Of a stretch of 42,047 nucleotides of DNA, positions 26,683 through 35,183 are shown piece by piece (the first letter of the stretch is position 1; every line of letters starts with the position of its first letter). The notes below the pieces were generated by a model. The model did no database searches and was not told the DNA's origin. It worked only from the letters and a program-made list of their open reading frames with translations. The position numbers and the translations under genes are program-made. The DNA comes from CAZJUP01 sp964549275. Lineage in GTDB: Bacteria > Fidelibacterota > Marinisomatia > Marinisomatales > TCS55. The stretch lies in contig CAZJUP010000019.1 of the NCBI GenBank assembly GCA_964549275.1, positions 1 to 42,047 of the forward strand, given 5' to 3'.

Positions 26683-26796
26683 ATGAAAGTTCGTTCTTCA
26701 GTAAAAAAGATTTGTGCAAAATGCAAAATTATACGCCGAAAAGGAGTAGTTTTAGTCATTTGCGAAAATCCAAAACATAAACAGAGACAAGGGTAG
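26683..26796 (+). CDS. rpmJ: 50S ribosomal protein L36
   Basis: A 37-codon gene starting at ATG 26683 encodes MKVRSSVKKICAKCKIIRRK and continues to NPKHKQRQG. The zinc ligands C-x2-C, C and H (CAKC, VICENPKH) are all present, so this is the zinc-binding form. Its position between infA and rpsM is the standard one. Confidence 0.96.
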   Translation: MKVRSSVKKICAKCKIIRRKGVVLVICENPKHKQRQG

Positions 26797-26805
26797 GAGA
26801 CAGAA

Positions 26806-27174
26806 ATGGCGCGTATTGCAGGAATAGATATTCCACGAGATAAAAAGGTACCTTATTCCCTTCGTTACATTCATGGTATCGGTTTAACGGTTGCACAGGG
26901 AATTTGTGACCAAGCCAAAGTGGACCGTGATCTAAGAGTAAATGATTTATCGGAGGATCAGGTCTCTGCTTTGAGAACTGCGATTGCTGACCTTGGCTTA
27001 AAAGTTGAAGGTGAACGGCGAACCGAAGTCTCAATGAATATTAAACGTAAAAAAGATATCGGCTGTTATCAAGGACTGCGGCATCGCCGCGGTTTACCGG
27101 CAAATGGCCAAAGAACCAAAACCAATGCCCGTACGCGAAAAGGAAAAAAACGTACTATCGGGATGGGGAAGTAA
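26806..27174 (+). CDS. rpsM: 30S ribosomal protein S13
   Basis: This 122-residue S13 has ARIAGIDIPRDKKVPYSLRY, IHGIGLTVAQGIC and the tRNA-contacting basic tail RHRRGLPANGQRTKTNART. S13 forms intersubunit bridges in the 30S head. It opens the alpha block rpsM-rpsK-rpsD-rpoA-rplQ. Confidence 0.97.
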   Translation: MARIAGIDIPRDKKVPYSLRYIHGIGLTVAQGICDQAKVDRDLRVNDLSEDQVSALRTAIADLGLKVEGERRTEVSMNIKRKKDIGCYQGLRHRRGLPANGQRTKTNARTRKGKKRTIGMGK

Positions 27175-27189
27175 TCGAGGATAATACAA

Positions 27190-27585
27190 TTGGCAAATCC
27201 GTCAAAAGATAAAAAGAAAAAAAAGAAAAAAGGTTCAGTTGAACCAGCAGGGATTGCCCACATTAAGGCAACCTTTAATAATACTCACATAACGCTAACT
27301 GATAAATTGGGAAATGTGATTGCGTGGGCAACAGCAGGAACCAGTGGGTTCAAGGGAGCAAGGAAAAATACGGCTTTTGCAGCAACACAGGCTGCCGATA
27401 ATTGTGCGAAAGAAGCACTATCTATGGGACTCCAATCTGTTGAAGTTAGGGTTAAGGGACCGGGAGCGGGGCGTGAATCTGCAATCCGCTCATTGGCAGT
27501 TGCCGGATTAGAAATTGTATCCATACGAGACGTTACTCCATTACCCCATAATGGATGTCGTCCACCAAAAAGAAGACGTGTTTAA
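27190..27585 (+). CDS. rpsK: 30S ribosomal protein S11
   Basis: This 131-residue S11 starts at TTG 27190. It has a very lysine-rich N-terminal tail (DKKKKKKKGSVEPAG), then HIKATFNNTHITLTDKLGNV and the conserved C-terminus VTPLPHNGCRPPKRRRV. S11 lies on the platform near the E site. The tail is coded by an almost pure A/G tract at 27205-27235. Confidence 0.97.
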   Translation: MANPSKDKKKKKKKGSVEPAGIAHIKATFNNTHITLTDKLGNVIAWATAGTSGFKGARKNTAFAATQAADNCAKEALSMGLQSVEVRVKGPGAGRESAIRSLAVAGLEIVSIRDVTPLPHNGCRPPKRRRV

Positions 27586-27602
27586 GGTTCGGAGAATAAT
27601 TT

Positions 27603-28220
27603 ATGGCTAAATCACAAATTCCAAGAGGAAAACTGGTCCGAAAGTTTGGGGAAAATATATTTGGTAATCCCAAATTTGATCGGCTACTAAGTAAAAAACC
27701 CTATGAAGGGGGACAGCACGGAGCATCCCGTCGCCGTCGATTATCCAACTATGGAATTCAGTTAAGAGAAAAACAAAAAATTAAGTATATGTACGGCGTG
27801 CTCGAACGTCAATTTCGAAATTATTTTGCCAAAGCTGAAAAAATGAAAGGCGAGACCGGAACCAATTTGCTCCAATTGTTGGAACAACGCATGGATAATG
27901 TGGTTTATCGCATGGGTTTTGCATCCACTAGAAGTCAGGCAAGGCAGTTGGTCAGCCACGCTCATTTTATGCTAAATGGTAGAAAATGCAATTATCCTTC
28001 AGCATCTGTTAAGCCCGGTGATATCATCCAAGTTAGGGATAGAAGCAAAAAAATGGATATTATACTAGAATCCATGAAGCGGATTAAAGGAGATATCGAT
28101 TTACCGTGGCTGGAACTGGATAAAGCAAAAATGACCGGCACATTCCTGGCCGTCCCGGAAAGGGATGAAATGGCATTGACAGTCAATGAACAGCTTGTCG
28201 TCGAATTGTATTCAAAGTAA
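27603..28220 (+). CDS. rpsD: 30S ribosomal protein S4
   Basis: This 205-residue S4 has KKPYEGGQHGASRRRRLSNY, the S4 RNA-binding domain RMGFASTRSQARQLVSHAHF and a C-terminal VELYSK. The N-terminal zinc cysteines of C-plus S4 are absent. S4 is a primary 16S binder and in E. coli the repressor of the alpha operon. Confidence 0.97.
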   Translation: MAKSQIPRGKLVRKFGENIFGNPKFDRLLSKKPYEGGQHGASRRRRLSNYGIQLREKQKIKYMYGVLERQFRNYFAKAEKMKGETGTNLLQLLEQRMDNVVYRMGFASTRSQARQLVSHAHFMLNGRKCNYPSASVKPGDIIQVRDRSKKMDIILESMKRIKGDIDLPWLELDKAKMTGTFLAVPERDEMALTVNEQLVVELYSK

Positions 28221-28238
28221 AGGTAAGGAAAAAACTCC

Positions 28239-29210
28239 ATGACTAAAGGATTAGAATTAAAAGTAAATACCGAAGATAAATCCCTCACTGACACCTATGG
28301 GAAATTCAGTATTCAACCCTTGGAGAGAGGATATGGTATTACGGTAGGAAATGCTCTGCGACGTGTTTTGCTCACCAGCCTCCCAGGGGCAGCTATTACC
28401 AATATAAAAATTGAAGATGTTCTGCACGAATTCTCCACCATAAAGGGTGTGCGTGAAGATGTTGCAGATATTATTCAAAATCTGAAGGGAATTCGGTTCA
28501 AATTATCAGATTCTGATGTGGATAATGTTAAAATTCAGCTCTCCGGTAAAGGTGTCTTTACTGGTGCAGATATTCAAAAAGCAACAGACCAGTTTGAAGT
28601 TCTGAATCCTGAACATTATATTACAGAACTTAATGATAAAGGGTCCTTAGAAATTGAATTAAGAATTGGAGTTGGCAAAGGGTACGTTCCTTCTGAAGAA
28701 AACGAATTGCCAAATGCTCCAATTGGAACGCTAGCCGTTGACAGTATTTTTAATCCAGTGACGAAAGTAACATACAATGTTCAACCTGTCCCAGGTGCGA
28801 AAGACCCTATTGAAATTTTGAATCTTGAGGTGGAGACCGACGGGTCTGTTACACCGCAGGATGCCGTTAGTTATTCCGCAACTGTTTTGATTGACCACCT
28901 AAAATTGGTGGAGGCTATCGCACAACCAGAAGTTTTGGAAGTAACCGAAACTGTGACAGAAGAAACACTGCATATACGAAAGCTATTAAATCAAACAATT
29001 GATGAAATGGAGTTATCTGTCAGAAGCCATAACTGTTTGCAAGCGGCGGGAATTAAATTCATCTATGAACTCGTCAGTAAAGAGGAAAGTGAAATGCTGA
29101 AGTATAAGAATTTTGGCCGCAAGTCACTTACTGAGCTGGTAGAAAAATTGGATGAAATGGGCATCAGTTTTGGAATGGATGTAGATAAATTTTTAAAAAT
29201 AGAAGTATAA
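28239..29210 (+). CDS. rpoA: DNA-directed RNA polymerase subunit alpha
   Basis: This 323-residue RpoA has the N-terminal dimerisation domain (FSIQPLERGYGITVGNALRR, VLLTSLPGAA; about residues 22-52) and the C-terminal domain that binds UP elements and activators (MELSVRSHNCLQAAGIKFI, FGRKSLTELVEKLDEMG). RpoA dimers nucleate polymerase assembly with the RpoB and RpoC encoded upstream. The gene order rpsD-rpoA-rplQ is universal for this block. Confidence 0.98.
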   Translation: MTKGLELKVNTEDKSLTDTYGKFSIQPLERGYGITVGNALRRVLLTSLPGAAITNIKIEDVLHEFSTIKGVREDVADIIQNLKGIRFKLSDSDVDNVKIQLSGKGVFTGADIQKATDQFEVLNPEHYITELNDKGSLEIELRIGVGKGYVPSEENELPNAPIGTLAVDSIFNPVTKVTYNVQPVPGAKDPIEILNLEVETDGSVTPQDAVSYSATVLIDHLKLVEAIAQPEVLEVTETVTEETLHIRKLLNQTIDEMELSVRSHNCLQAAGIKFIYELVSKEESEMLKYKNFGRKSLTELVEKLDEMGISFGMDVDKFLKIEV

Positions 29211-29217
29211 ATCAATT

Positions 29218-29670
29218 ATGATACATCAGAAAAAAGGTCGAAAACTTGGTGTAAACCCCTCTCATCGTAAAGCCATGCTTCGAAATCTCGCCCTAAGTTT
29301 GATTCAGCATAAACGTATCAAAACAACGGATGCCCGCGCGAAAGAATTGAGAACATTTATTGAACCATTGATTACCAAGGCAAAAAGAGGCGGTATGCAT
29401 GCAACAAGGCAGATCTTGAGGTCTTTACCCCATAAGGATGCTGTCCACACGCTTATACATGATATTGCCCCTGTATTTGCAGACCGGCCAGGCGGATATA
29501 CCCGAATAATTAAATTGGGATTCAGGGATAATGATCGTGCTTCGGTATCTTTGATAGAATTGGTTGATATGGAAGGGGTTTCAGATAATTCTACCGAGGA
29601 ACCCAAGACAATGAAGAAAAGTCGGAAAACAAAAGCGGAAGACACAAAACCCGTTAAGGAATCTGAATAA
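29218..29670 (+). CDS. rplQ: 50S ribosomal protein L17
   Basis: This 150-residue L17 starts MIHQKKGRKLGVNPSHRKAM and includes LIQHKRIKTTDARAKELR and GGYTRIIKLGFRDNDRAS. It carries a charged, probably disordered C-terminal tail of about 27 residues (from STEEPKTMKKSRK onward) beyond the roughly 120-residue core. It ends the core-gene run; the next gene begins ten bases later with no terminator between. Confidence 0.96.
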   Translation: MIHQKKGRKLGVNPSHRKAMLRNLALSLIQHKRIKTTDARAKELRTFIEPLITKAKRGGMHATRQILRSLPHKDAVHTLIHDIAPVFADRPGGYTRIIKLGFRDNDRASVSLIELVDMEGVSDNSTEEPKTMKKSRKTKAEDTKPVKESE

Positions 29671-29680
29671 TCATTTAACG

Positions 29681-30856
29681 TTGAAACTTCTCCAATCATT
29701 TGGTTTAAGGGCAGCGGTTTTCGTTGCCCTTATTTTTTCTGTAGCAGAATCTGATTCTCTAAGTCTCAGAAGGGGGGAGTTTGACCGGCGATATCTTTGG
29801 GTGGTCAGAAATACCCTGGCAGAGGCTTCGTCAATCGATAGAATGCTGAATTTTGCAACAGAAAATCGATTTAATCATATCTTGGTTCAAGTGAGAGGGC
29901 GAGGTGATGCTTATTATCAATCTGATATAGTCCCAAAATCTCATCTCATAAAAAATCAGGATTTTGATCCTCTGGCTTACCTGATTCCCAAGGCACAGGA
30001 AAAAGGCATTCAGGTGCATGCCTGGGTAAATGCCTATCTACTTTGGTCTTCACGAATTAAGCCAGTCCAACAAAACCATTTGCTTTATAGCAACGAATCC
30101 TGGTTAGATCAAAATAATCCTCAACCCTTTAATATTGATACAGAACTGAAGAAATTAAATGGCGGGAAGAACGGTAACGAAGGCTTATACCTTGCTCCGC
30201 ATCATCCCGAAGTAAATCTCTATCTGCTTTCAGTATTTAAAGAACTGGTTACTCGATACACATTGGATGGGCTTCACCTGGACTATATTCGGTATCATGA
30301 TTCAGATTTCGGTTATAATCCGGTCGCCACTACATTATATAGAAAAGAAAAAGGAATAAATATAGACCCAAGTGGCTCCGAATCAGAAACTGGAAACAAT
30401 GCAACCTCCTCTGTGGGACAATGGAGTGATTATCGACGGAATTCTGTTACTGAGTTGGTTCGAGAGACGAAAAATATGTTATTGGAAATCCAGCCAGAGT
30501 GTGAACTCAGTGCAGCTGTAAAACCTAATTTATACCAAGCAAGAGAGCGTTATTATCAGGAATGGGATGTTTGGTTAGCTGCAGGGTATTTGGATAAAGC
30601 TATTGTGATGAATTATACACCAAACTTGCGAGATTTTGCGGCGAATATTGATATTATCTATGATAATCTTCCCTCAAAATATCGTAAAAATATTGCTATA
30701 GGAATAGCGACCTATAATCAATCTTCGAGAGAAGTGGTAGATAAAATAAAATATACACGGGTAACACGATTTAAAGAGATATCATTATTCAGCTATAATG
30801 TCATGGAGAAAAATCCACGGTATTTTATGCCCCTGAAAAAAATACTTTACCCTTAA
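29681..30856 (+). CDS. Secreted glycosyl hydrolase-like 10 (GHL10/YngK-type) protein
   Basis: This 391-residue protein starts at TTG with a signal-peptide-like N-terminus (KLLQSFGLRAAVFVALIFSV). A TIM-barrel pattern follows: LWVVRNTLAEASSIDRML, HILVQVRGRGDAYYQS, KGIQVHAWVNAYLLWSS, LAPHHPEVNLYLLSVFKEL and DGLHLDYIRY. This is the layout of the GHL10 family (Pfam PF02638), whose best-studied relative cleaves glycans next to denuded peptidoglycan. A polysaccharide or cell-wall hydrolase role outside the cytoplasm is inferred. It lies ten bases after rplQ with no Shine-Dalgarno sequence, so it is probably read through from the ribosomal operon. Confidence 0.82.
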   Translation: MKLLQSFGLRAAVFVALIFSVAESDSLSLRRGEFDRRYLWVVRNTLAEASSIDRMLNFATENRFNHILVQVRGRGDAYYQSDIVPKSHLIKNQDFDPLAYLIPKAQEKGIQVHAWVNAYLLWSSRIKPVQQNHLLYSNESWLDQNNPQPFNIDTELKKLNGGKNGNEGLYLAPHHPEVNLYLLSVFKELVTRYTLDGLHLDYIRYHDSDFGYNPVATTLYRKEKGINIDPSGSESETGNNATSSVGQWSDYRRNSVTELVRETKNMLLEIQPECELSAAVKPNLYQARERYYQEWDVWLAAGYLDKAIVMNYTPNLRDFAANIDIIYDNLPSKYRKNIAIGIATYNQSSREVVDKIKYTRVTRFKEISLFSYNVMEKNPRYFMPLKKILYP

Positions 30857-30879
30857 AAGGAAATAGTTAATCCTTTTAA
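30853..30879. terminator. AT-rich hairpin between convergent genes
   Basis: TTAAAAGGA (30853-30861) pairs perfectly with TCCTTTTAA (30871-30879) across a nine-base loop, starting inside the stop codon of the GHL10 gene. It lies between converging genes and could stop transcripts from either side. No uninterrupted T tract follows immediately on either strand, so a rho-independent role is only tentative. Confidence 0.35.
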
Positions 30880-30930
30880 AAACTAAGATAATAAAAAATA
30901 ATCCTCCATTTTTCCGTAAACCTTCAAAAT

Positions 30931-31470
30931 CTACCGATATTCTCTGATGGTTGTTCTTCGAAAAGCATCAAGATTATCATATTCTGAGAAGTCTTTCATG
31001 ACAAGACGGTTTAAAACGACGCCTTTTTCACTGGATGCGTATGCGACTGGAATATCATGTTTTTTGCTTTTATCTTGTGTGATGAGAAATTCAAATCGAT
31101 CCTCTTCTATTTCCGTATTGGTGATACGAAAAAAGGCATCTGTATTTCTGTTGTGAGCATGGATGGACCAGTATCGATCATTTTCCGGCACCGGTGTAGA
31201 TATATAGAGGTCACCCTGGCTTAGGTCATATGGAATTAGAAAATAAAGAAAGTCCGGATTGGGTTTACGAGCGGATTGTTTTTCTGTCATACAAATTGGA
31301 TTCACATAAACTACCCCATGGACCCATCGTTCACCGCATTCTTCAATATAAGTTTTAGCTGCTTCTAGATCTCTATCCAGTTTCCGCATTACCAGTTCAG
31401 GTCCTAGCCAAAGTAACAAACTATGAAGGATTATAGCAGTAGCCAAAAGTTTTAAAAACCATTTAACCAT
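30931..31470 (-). CDS. DUF1254-like membrane-anchored protein
   Basis: This 179-residue protein has one N-terminal membrane helix (VKWFLKLLATAIILHSLLLW) and a beta-rich outer part. NPDFLYFLIPYDLSQGDLYI followed by STPVPENDRYWSIHAHNRNT resembles the core of DUF1254 proteins (Pfam PF06863; COG5436). Their biochemical function is unknown to me. The ATG shares its A with the TGA stop of the preceding DUF1214 gene, so the two are translationally coupled. Probably anchored in the inner membrane facing the periplasm. Confidence 0.7.
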   Translation of the reverse strand: MVKWFLKLLATAIILHSLLLWLGPELVMRKLDRDLEAAKTYIEECGERWVHGVVYVNPICMTEKQSARKPNPDFLYFLIPYDLSQGDLYISTPVPENDRYWSIHAHNRNTDAFFRITNTEIEEDRFEFLITQDKSKKHDIPVAYASSEKGVVLNRLVMKDFSEYDNLDAFRRTTIREYR

Positions 31471-32021
31471 CAGGGGTTTACCTTACTGATAGTGCCAATA
31501 GGAATAGAGTCTTTATTCTCATAATAGGATTGCTCCGGACCATAAATTCGCATCGTTATGGTATAATCATTTCCCCCATGATTAATGGTTTGTTTTCCAG
31601 GGTAATTCTCAGGATGAGCCGTTAATATTATTTCATAAGTCCCATCAGTTAGAAGGGGAGTTCTGTAAGAACTGGCCACAGTTTCTTCAAAAGGTTCCAT
31701 TCGTCGGTTGTTGAAATCGTATATAACAAAACTCCAATACCTGCATGTTGGTGGAATTCCTTTTAATATATAATCGTTTTTTCCTGAAAGTTGTATGCCG
31801 TCTTTATCCCACAGAGTTTCCATGTAGATAATCTCCGGCCGAATACTGCCTAATAAACCAATGAAGGCGACATAATTTCGCAGCCAGGGGTTTTGTTCTT
31901 TCATGGAAGGATCAAAATGAGTGACCCAGTTTCCATTTTTTATTCCGCCGATTAAGTTAAGAGAAAACGGGTTTGTGTAGGTTAAAGGGTAAAAGGAACC
32001 TATACCTAAGATAATCCCCAA
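31470..32021 (-). CDS. DUF1214 domain protein, membrane-anchored
   Basis: The protein from the TTG at 32021 is 183 residues and contains NGNWVTHFDP, then YILKGIPPTCRYWSFVIYDF and YTITMRIYGPEQ, typical of DUF1214 (PF06742; COG5402). The TTG cuts into a hydrophobic segment. In frame, 13 codons upstream, lies CTG at 32060-32058, giving NKVFKHSVIPVLLGIILGIG, a complete basic-plus-hydrophobic anchor. That CTG overlaps the TGA stop of the upstream gene (CTGA), and an in-frame stop sits four codons before it. I suspect CTG is the true start. Adjacent DUF1214 and DUF1254 genes occur together in other bacteria. Confidence 0.72.
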   Translation of the reverse strand: MGIILGIGSFYPLTYTNPFSLNLIGGIKNGNWVTHFDPSMKEQNPWLRNYVAFIGLLGSIRPEIIYMETLWDKDGIQLSGKNDYILKGIPPTCRYWSFVIYDFNNRRMEPFEETVASSYRTPLLTDGTYEIILTAHPENYPGKQTINHGGNDYTITMRIYGPEQSYYENKDSIPIGTISKVNP

Positions 32022-32056
32022 TAAAACAGGAATGACGGAATGCTTAAATACTTTAT

Positions 32057-32446
32057 TCAGGGCGAAGGATTAAAGGCTTTGAGTTTAAAGGCATAGGTGG
32101 ACCATAGAATAAAGAAGAGAAGGAATATCACAGCAAACATCCAACCCCAAATATGATTAACGGTAGGAGCAGACCAGAAAAGTCCAATTGTCGCTGACCC
32201 GGCCCAAACCACGGCCCATCGTAATTTTAGCCGCATTTTTTCCAAATCAAATTTAGCTGCGACCTTTGAACTGTATCCAATGCCGAATAAGGCAGCAGCA
32301 GCAATACGTGCAGCCAGAGGATCAAGAGGTTCGTAACCGAGAAACTCTGCCAGTTGAATTGGGAAGAAGAAGAATGGAATAGCAAAAGCATAATCCACAT
32401 AAAAGTGAAACACCATCCATCTTCGTAATGATTGTGGGACTTCCAT
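32057..32446 (-). CDS. Four-helix membrane protein, unknown function
   Basis: This 129-residue protein has four predicted membrane helices: about residues 10-33 (MVFHFYVDYAFAIPFFFFPI), 43-58, 73-92 and 99-120 (WMFAVIFLLFFILWSTYAF). I do not recognise the family. It is the first gene of a leftward unit with the DUF1214 and DUF1254 genes, and its stop overlaps the putative CTG start of the next gene. It diverges from the DUF1330-like gene across a 95-base AT-rich spacer. Confidence 0.65.
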   Translation of the reverse strand: MEVPQSLRRWMVFHFYVDYAFAIPFFFFPIQLAEFLGYEPLDPLAARIAAAALFGIGYSSKVAAKFDLEKMRLKLRWAVVWAGSATIGLFWSAPTVNHIWGWMFAVIFLLFFILWSTYAFKLKAFNPSP

Positions 32447-32504
32447 CGCATTTAAATTACAAAAAATCTTTTCAGATTTAAACGAAATTTGTTTAATTCC
32501 AACT

Positions 32505-32512
32505 TATATTTG
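32505..32512 (+). promoter_or_regulatory. Possible -7 promoter element TATATTTG
   Basis: TATATTTG fits the Bacteroidota -7 consensus TAnnTTTG, 29 bases before the ATG at 32542. The nearest upstream TTTG is only 13 bases away, shorter than the usual spacing, so support is weak. The 95-base spacer must hold divergent promoters if both flanking units are transcribed. Confidence 0.2.
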
Positions 32513-32541
32513 ATTCATAATTAACCAAAACAAGGAATTCC

Positions 32542-32925
32542 ATGGGTAAGCTGAAACAAAAAATCACACTTAATTTATTAATGGCTAAAGCCAAGCGGAG
32601 TAAAAGAAAATTGAATGATAAGAAACCGATTTATATGTTAAATGCACTTTGGTTTAAACCGGATGGAGGTTATGAGAAATATAAGCAGTATATGGAAGAA
32701 GTCAGCCCAATGCTTAAAAAATACAATGGTAGAGTTCATTCAAATATTTATGTTCCTCAGGATGAAATTATAGGTCAATTTGATGCTGATATGATCTTTT
32801 TTGTGAAATGGCCCAGTTGGGAGGTGTTTAGTACGTTTATTCAAGATCCAGACTATCAGGATATCATGAAAATACGAGAAGATGCCATTACCAATTCTCT
32901 TCTCATCCGTTGTGATAAAATGTAA
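32542..32925 (+). CDS. DUF1330-like small alpha-beta barrel protein
   Basis: This 127-residue protein has a basic N-terminal part and then a ferredoxin-like pattern: YMLNALWFKPDGGYEKYKQY, MLKKYNGRVHSN, FFVKWPSWEVFSTFIQDPDY and a closing helix and strand. This resembles DUF1330/dimeric alpha-beta barrel proteins, in which FPS or WPS precedes the second helix. Such proteins are small dimers, some of them enzymes or ligand binders. The TAA stop overlaps the ATG of the molybdopterin oxidoreductase (TAATG), pointing to a joint role. AAGGAATTCC lies just before the start. Confidence 0.65.
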   Translation: MGKLKQKITLNLLMAKAKRSKRKLNDKKPIYMLNALWFKPDGGYEKYKQYMEEVSPMLKKYNGRVHSNIYVPQDEIIGQFDADMIFFVKWPSWEVFSTFIQDPDYQDIMKIREDAITNSLLIRCDKM

Positions 32926-35036
32926 TGCAAAGGGTGCATTACAGAAGTTGTAATCTTTGTGAAGCCATCTGCGGTTTAGAAATCACCACGGATGGCGATT
33001 CAATCTTGGAAATAAAAGGAGACGAAAAGGATCCTTTTAGTAGAGGGCATCTTTGTCCGAAAGCCTTTGCTTTAAAAGATATTTATGAAGACCCTGACAG
33101 GTTAAAAACTCCGGTTCGTAAAACAAACGATGGATGGGAAAAAATTTCCTGGAAAGAAGCATTTGATAAAGTGGCTGAAAAAATCTGTACCCTCCAAGAT
33201 GAGTACGGATTAAATACTGTAGCAACTTACCAAGGAAATCCCAATGTGCATAACCTTGGGTCCATGACCTTTGGTCCAACTCTGTTGAGACAAATCAAAA
33301 GCCGGAACAGATTTTCAGCAACATCTGCAGATCAGTTGCCCCATATGTTTGCGGCTTATTTTATGTTTGGGCACCAGTTGCTACTCCCCATACCGGATAT
33401 TGACCGGACTCAGTATATGCTGATGCTGGGTGCAAATCCTGTAGTGTCTAATGGAAGTATTATGACAGCACCAGGAGTAAGAGATCGGTTAAATAAGATA
33501 AAAAATCGAGGGGGAAAAGTAGTTGTTATTGATCCCCGGCGCACTGAAACGGCAAAACTTGCCACGGAACATCACTTTATCCGGCCCGGTACAGATGTCT
33601 ACTTTTTATTATCAATCCTTTACGAAATTCTTCAGAACCACGGGATAAGACTGGGAAGGGTAGAGGGATATATTAATGGGACAGAACATTTGCAAACCAT
33701 AGTTGAATCTTTTGCTCCTGAATTAACTGCTGAAATTACCGGAATAGATGCAAAAACAGTAAAAGCAATTGCCGGTGAATTTTATGAAGCAGAATCAGCA
33801 GTCTGTTATGGTCGGTTAGGCGTTTCAGCTCAGGAGTTTGGAGGGGCTGTTCACTGGGCGATGAATATGATAAATATTGTTACTGGGAATCTGGATGCCG
33901 AAGGGGGTGCCATGTTCCCTCTGCCTGCCGTTGATGTATTAAAAACACCGGGAATGAATGGTCATTACAATGTTTGGCAAAGCCGACTAAAGCAATATCC
34001 GGAATTCGGGAGTGAATTACCTGTCGTGGCTTTAGCGGATGAAATTTTAACAGATGGAGAAGGAAAGATTCGCAGTCTCATTACGATTGCAGGGAATCCT
34101 GTTATTTCTGTACCCAATGGCGGTAATATGGAAAAGGCCCTTAAGGCACTGGACTTTATGGTATCCATAGATTATTATCTCAATGAAACTACGTGTCACG
34201 CAGATATCATTTTACCCCCTGTTTTTAATCTTAATACAGCACATTATGACTTAATATTGCATGCATTTGGGGTTCGTAATACTGCGAAATATTCAAAAGC
34301 TGTGTTTAAAAAAGAATCGAACGAAAAATTTGATTGGGAAATCTTTCAGGAGATTGCACAAAGAATAGCCAAAAAGAGAAATCGTTCCTCTGGAGGTCTT
34401 AAGTCAATACTATCAAAAATGTTCGGACCGGCATGGCTCATCGAAGTTGGTTTAAGATCAGGACCTTATACATTATCTCTGAGAAAATTAAAGAAGAATC
34501 CTCATGGTGTAGATCTTGGGCCTTTAAAGCCTCAATTACCTGGGCGTCTGTTTACTCAGGATAAAAAAATTCACATTGCCCCGGAAATATTCATGAATGA
34601 TTTAAAGCGAATTCGGGAGAGAATGAAGTCTTTCATTGAAAACAGGGAATTATTTATTCTCATTGGTCGTAGGCATCTTCGAAGTAATAATTCGTGGATG
34701 CATAACTGTCCTTCACTTATGACTGGTAAAGAGCGGTTTAATATGCTCGTTAATCCTGTAGATGCAGAAAAAAAGAATATTAAAGAGGGACAACGGATTA
34801 CTATTAAAAGTGATCAGTTTCAATTTGAAGTTACAGCGTCAATAACTGAAGATATTAGTACGGGTGTGGTCAGTATCCCCCACGGGTGGGGTCATACCCA
34901 TGAGGAGATTCAGCTTACAACTGCTTCAAAATTCCCGGGAGGTAACATAAATCAACTTGCCATTGGAAATAAACGGGATATTCTATCGGGGAATGCTGAT
35001 TTTCATGTGAGAAATATTGATATTATCACCTCTTGA
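32925..35036 (+). CDS. Molybdopterin oxidoreductase, DMSO reductase family
   Basis: This 703-residue protein opens with a [4Fe-4S] motif C9-x2-C12-x3-C16-x27-C44 (RSCNLCEAICGLEI...GHLCPKA). The molybdopterin domain follows (MLMLGANPVVSNGS, KVVVIDPRRTETAKLATEHH, FIRPGTDVYFLLSI), then the C-terminal molydop-binding barrel (about residues 575-700; LVNPVDAEKKNIKEGQRITI, VSIPHGWGHTHEE). The Mo ligand should fall in FSATSADQLPH near residues 130-140; Asp136 or Ser134 are candidates and there is no Cys there. No Tat signal precedes it, so it is cytoplasmic. No iron-sulfur or membrane subunit is adjacent. The substrate is unknown. Confidence 0.88.
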   Translation: MQRVHYRSCNLCEAICGLEITTDGDSILEIKGDEKDPFSRGHLCPKAFALKDIYEDPDRLKTPVRKTNDGWEKISWKEAFDKVAEKICTLQDEYGLNTVATYQGNPNVHNLGSMTFGPTLLRQIKSRNRFSATSADQLPHMFAAYFMFGHQLLLPIPDIDRTQYMLMLGANPVVSNGSIMTAPGVRDRLNKIKNRGGKVVVIDPRRTETAKLATEHHFIRPGTDVYFLLSILYEILQNHGIRLGRVEGYINGTEHLQTIVESFAPELTAEITGIDAKTVKAIAGEFYEAESAVCYGRLGVSAQEFGGAVHWAMNMINIVTGNLDAEGGAMFPLPAVDVLKTPGMNGHYNVWQSRLKQYPEFGSELPVVALADEILTDGEGKIRSLITIAGNPVISVPNGGNMEKALKALDFMVSIDYYLNETTCHADIILPPVFNLNTAHYDLILHAFGVRNTAKYSKAVFKKESNEKFDWEIFQEIAQRIAKKRNRSSGGLKSILSKMFGPAWLIEVGLRSGPYTLSLRKLKKNPHGVDLGPLKPQLPGRLFTQDKKIHIAPEIFMNDLKRIRERMKSFIENRELFILIGRRHLRSNNSWMHNCPSLMTGKERFNMLVNPVDAEKKNIKEGQRITIKSDQFQFEVTASITEDISTGVVSIPHGWGHTHEEIQLTTASKFPGGNINQLAIGNKRDILSGNADFHVRNIDIITS

Positions 35037-35183
35037 CCTCAGCCTCATTGTAATTGCGCATGAGAATGAATCTTTCCAAAATGTTTAGTCACAAGAATCC
35101 GCATAATATGATAACAATAAAAGAGAAACACCATATTACTATTGCATTACTATTTGCCCTCACACTCTAACTTTACCTGATTG

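Noticed and set aside
35066..35170. 34-codon frame between the molybdoenzyme and hydrolase genes
   Set aside because: It has a hydrophobic end but no ribosome binding site and no recognisable pattern; chance is likely.
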